Position numbers and translations under genes: made by a program. From a virus, in IMG/VR virus record IMGVR_UViG_3300047552_000160, positions 1-41,264 of that record: a stretch of DNA of 41,264 nt. One strand, 5' to 3'. The notes under the pieces were generated by a model, which did not search any database, was not told the origin of the DNA, and saw nothing but the letters and a program-made list of their open reading frames with translations. Positions 38,868 to 41,264 of this stretch are shown here, piece after piece. Numbering within the stretch: position 1 is the first letter of the stretch; every line of letters starts with the position of its first letter.

Positions 38868-41264
38868 TTACCAGCTAGCTAATGATGAGCGTTTCCATGT
38901 ATTTGTAGCAACGCATACGTAGACATAGTTAGTGTCATATGCGATTTGTCCTGCTACACCCGTTGAGGTCGCGGTTGGAGGCACTGTGCTGGTTGTGATT
39001 AGCTTACCAGTAACATATGTTCCGGTTGCTGTAATATTACCATAGGTGGTAATTACACCGTTCGCGATAGTCACATTTGATGTACTATTACCTGAGAATA
39101 GATTAGCAACACTCATGTTGCCAGTTGCGGTAATGTTACCAGTGACTACGATACTGTTAGCATTCACCAAATTAGCAGTAGCTGTGCCCTTTGCGAAGAT
39201 TTTAGCAGTGGCTGACGATGATATAGTAGTATTAGCCGAAGTTGTAGTACCATTAACAAACGTGATGAAGCTAGACCCGCACGTGGCAATGGTCTTGATA
39301 CCGTCAGCAATTCCAGGTATACCATTTATATTCACGATGTCGTTGATGTTGAATGGCGCATAACCGATATCAGTAAAGTTAATTGTATATGTGCCAGATG
39401 TTGCAAACCAACTAGTAGGAACAATACTTGTACCGATATCAATATTACCACCAATATGCACGTTGCCGCGCTGAGTTTTTATATTAGCATTACCAGAAGC
39501 GATCACATTCGCCGCACTAGTGATATTGGCAGACGTAATAGTAACGTTTGTGGTGGCATTGCCAATCATCAGGGATGTGCTAACTGTTGCACTAGGCGAA
39601 GACAACAGAGTTGATGCAGTTATGTTTTTACCACTTATGTCTCCACTCGCAACTACTGTAGTGGCATTTAATGCTGCCATAGTGGCAGTGCCTACTAAGT
39701 TGGTGGTACCATTAACTTTGAAGTTAGTTTTAACTTCTACATCACCGGTAGCAGTTATGTTCTTCGCACTGATGTTGCCAGTTGACAACGTGATGTTACC
39801 ATTAGTCAGAGTAATATTGCCATTAGTCGATGTAATATTACCATTCACATCAAATGTACTAGTTCCAGATGTCCATGTTAGCCCAGAAGCGCTACCCACA
39901 GTGGTGCCGGCAGTGTATACAGCGAGTGCGGCCACAGTTCCGGAAGCAACTGTTCCGCTGCCGCCACTTCCATTAGTGACTGTTGCCCAGGTGAGCGTGC
40001 CGTTGCCATTAGTTTGTAAATATTGCCCCGATGTACCACCATCGATATGCACCGTGGACACCGCTAATTGAACATTTGCGTTTTTGAGATCGGCTTTACC
40101 ACTAGCGACAACATCTGCAATTGATAGGGTATTTACAATTTTAATATTATCCGCAGTAATGTTACCAGATACACTAAGACCGTTACTTGTCCACGACATC
40201 TCGGTTAATCCAGATACCGACGCACCAGTGTTAGAGTAATAGGCTATCTTTCCAATGCCCGCAGATACAACAGTTCCGCTACCTGTGCTACCATTACCTG
40301 GCGCGTCTGCCCATGTTAGATTACCAGTACCATCAGTTCGTAGATACTGACCTGAATTGCCCCCCGGTATACTGATGTTACTGACTGAACCAAGTGACAT
40401 TTTACCAGTAACTGTCAATGCCCCAGAAGCATTAATGTTACCAGTAATATTCGCAACGCCTGTTATTGATGCTTTGCCAGATACAATAATATTACCACCG
40501 ACAGTGATATTTGTGTTGGCGATGATATTCTCGGCGGTAACATCTCTAATAGTTGCAATAGGATAATCATACTTGTTAAACATCGATACGATTTCTGGCG
40601 CAGTGATGCCGTATGCTTCAGGAGTAGTTTGCCAAATATTTGCAGAACCATCAACATATGATGTATGGCATACCCAGATGTTGCCGCCATAATACGCAAC
40701 GTCACCTTCCATGTCACCAGATTCACCATGTAACACATTGGCGTTAGCAATAACGTCAAATGTTCGCGCGGCAACCTGCGTAGATTGTCTTGGGCGATTC
40801 AATACTGATACCGTAATGTTAGTACCGCAATCACTAGTAATGAACACGAAGTGCAAGTCAGATACACCATATGGTACCAGCACGGCATGGTTAACACTGT
40901 CATAACCCTCTAGCGTATCAATACCAATCTTCACGTTAGATGGCAAATAGATTTTTTGACCTTTACTAACTTGTAGCTTAACATCAACTTGCTGTTGCTC
41001 TGTAGTTGCCCATTTTGTGAACATTAGAGAGATGTTACTCACGACAATACCATGATGAACTTCGCCTAAGCTAACGTCAATACCAACAGTCCCGCTTAAA
41101 TTACTTCCCAAGCTGTATGTTAGGCGTCTGGTACCAGTTTGAAGAACATTACTGATAATCCCACCGTTCATGTCATTGGCCATTGTAGTGCCAGATAGCG
41201 CGCCTTTTACCAGCACATTCTTTTGCAAGTCTGCTAATTCAGTTTTTGCAATCTCAATATTGTT
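38868..41264 (-). CDS. Tail-fibre-like protein, 5' end beyond the window
   Basis: The frame runs open to the last base, so the true start lies outside; the TTG at 41228 is not a convincing start. About 798 residues are visible. Segments: DVAYYGGNIWVCHTSYVDGSANIW near the first third; two copies of GQYLRTDGTGNLTWA / GQYLQTNGNGTLTWA; VTGNITATGNMS repeats like those of the giant fibre; and a C-terminal STGVAGQIAYDTNYVYVCVATNTWKR tip matching the giant fibre's tip. It is a second fibre of the same repeat class, probably structural in the tail or baseplate. Confidence 0.85.
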   Translation of the reverse strand, partial: NNIEIAKTELADLQKNVLVKGALSGTTMANDMNGGIISNVLQTGTRRLTYSLGSNLSGTVGIDVSLGEVHHGIVVSNISLMFTKWATTEQQQVDVKLQVSKGQKIYLPSNVKIGIDTLEGYDSVNHAVLVPYGVSDLHFVFITSDCGTNITVSVLNRPRQSTQVAARTFDVIANANVLHGESGDMEGDVAYYGGNIWVCHTSYVDGSANIWQTTPEAYGITAPEIVSMFNKYDYPIATIRDVTAENIIANTNITVGGNIIVSGKASITGVANITGNINASGALTVTGKMSLGSVSNISIPGGNSGQYLRTDGTGNLTWADAPGNGSTGSGTVVSAGIGKIAYYSNTGASVSGLTEMSWTSNGLSVSGNITADNIKIVNTLSIADVVASGKADLKNANVQLAVSTVHIDGGTSGQYLQTNGNGTLTWATVTNGSGGSGTVASGTVAALAVYTAGTTVGSASGLTWTSGTSTFDVNGNITSTNGNITLTNGNITLSTGNISAKNITATGDVEVKTNFKVNGTTNLVGTATMAALNATTVVASGDISGKNITASTLLSSPSATVSTSLMIGNATTNVTITSANITSAANVIASGNANIKTQRGNVHIGGNIDIGTSIVPTSWFATSGTYTINFTDIGYAPFNINDIVNINGIPGIADGIKTIATCGSSFITFVNGTTTSANTTISSSATAKIFAKGTATANLVNANSIVVTGNITATGNMSVANLFSGNSTSNVTIANGVITTYGNITATGTYVTGKLITTSTVPPTATSTGVAGQIAYDTNYVYVCVATNTWKRSSLASW

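Noticed and set aside
39046-40566. Plus-strand frames opposite the second fibre gene
   Set aside because: Same repeat-derived antisense shadows.

Overview
The window looks like a piece of a T4-type myovirus genome (the lineage that includes marine and freshwater cyanophage and pelagiphage relatives). Evidence: recognisable homologues of T4 gp43 (family B DNA polymerase), gp44 (clamp loader), gp45 (sliding clamp) and RNase H; ten candidate promoters of the T4 late type (N-TAAATA followed by C); and many small genes packed with ATGA or TAATG overlaps. Every gene except phoH is on the minus strand, so transcription runs from high to low coordinates. The host cannot be read from the sequence. About ten sigma70-like promoters (TTGACA/TTGACT, 16-18 nt spacer, TATAAT-like) point to a proteobacterial-type host polymerase early in infection.

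Layout in the direction of transcription. 41.3-38.6 kb: a tail-fibre-like gene cut by the window edge and a small virion-cluster gene. 38.6-34 kb: replication and accessory genes (a DnaE-like fragment, a GroES-like co-chaperonin, clamp loader gp44, a histone-H1-like peptide, a HAD phosphatase, a PD-(D/E)XK-like nuclease and many small ORFans). phoH lies alone on the plus strand at 33.1-33.9 kb and ends at a shared bidirectional terminator. 33-26.5 kb: two virion-cluster proteins, a holin-like membrane protein, an HNH endonuclease, then DnaJ and a ClpA-type unfoldase. 26.6-14.3 kb: late genes with T4-type promoters, comprising two paralogous beta-rich proteins, a glycosyltransferase, a second HNH endonuclease in its own promoter/terminator cassette, a papain-like peptidase, a nucleotidyltransferase-fold protein, a 1430-residue fibre, a Dps ferritin, and proteins whose N-termini resemble the T4 capsid-targeting peptide. 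14.3-7 kb: a DsbA-like protein, the DNA polymerase locus and the clamp. 7 kb to 1: UV-damage endonuclease UvsE, an adenylyl/cytidylyltransferase, RNase H and small unknown genes.

The outstanding feature is the polymerase locus (7.9-13.9 kb). Gene 43 is in three separately translated pieces and carries three kinds of intervening element. First, an HNH endonuclease gene splits the fingers region. Second, a 282-nt group I intron interrupts motif B; removing it restores the conserved NSxYG motif as NSAYG in frame. Third, a split intein breaks the catalytic motif C between DTD and S, with a Vsr-like homing endonuclease gene between the intein halves. An active polymerase would need RNA splicing, protein trans-splicing and non-covalent assembly of two chains.

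A second theme is promoter placement. At several genes the late or early promoter sits so close to the ATG that the predicted transcript is leaderless, and many early promoters overlap perfect inverted repeats. A third theme is protein quality control: GroES, DnaJ and ClpA (with an IGF ClpP-docking tripeptide) are all phage-encoded here.
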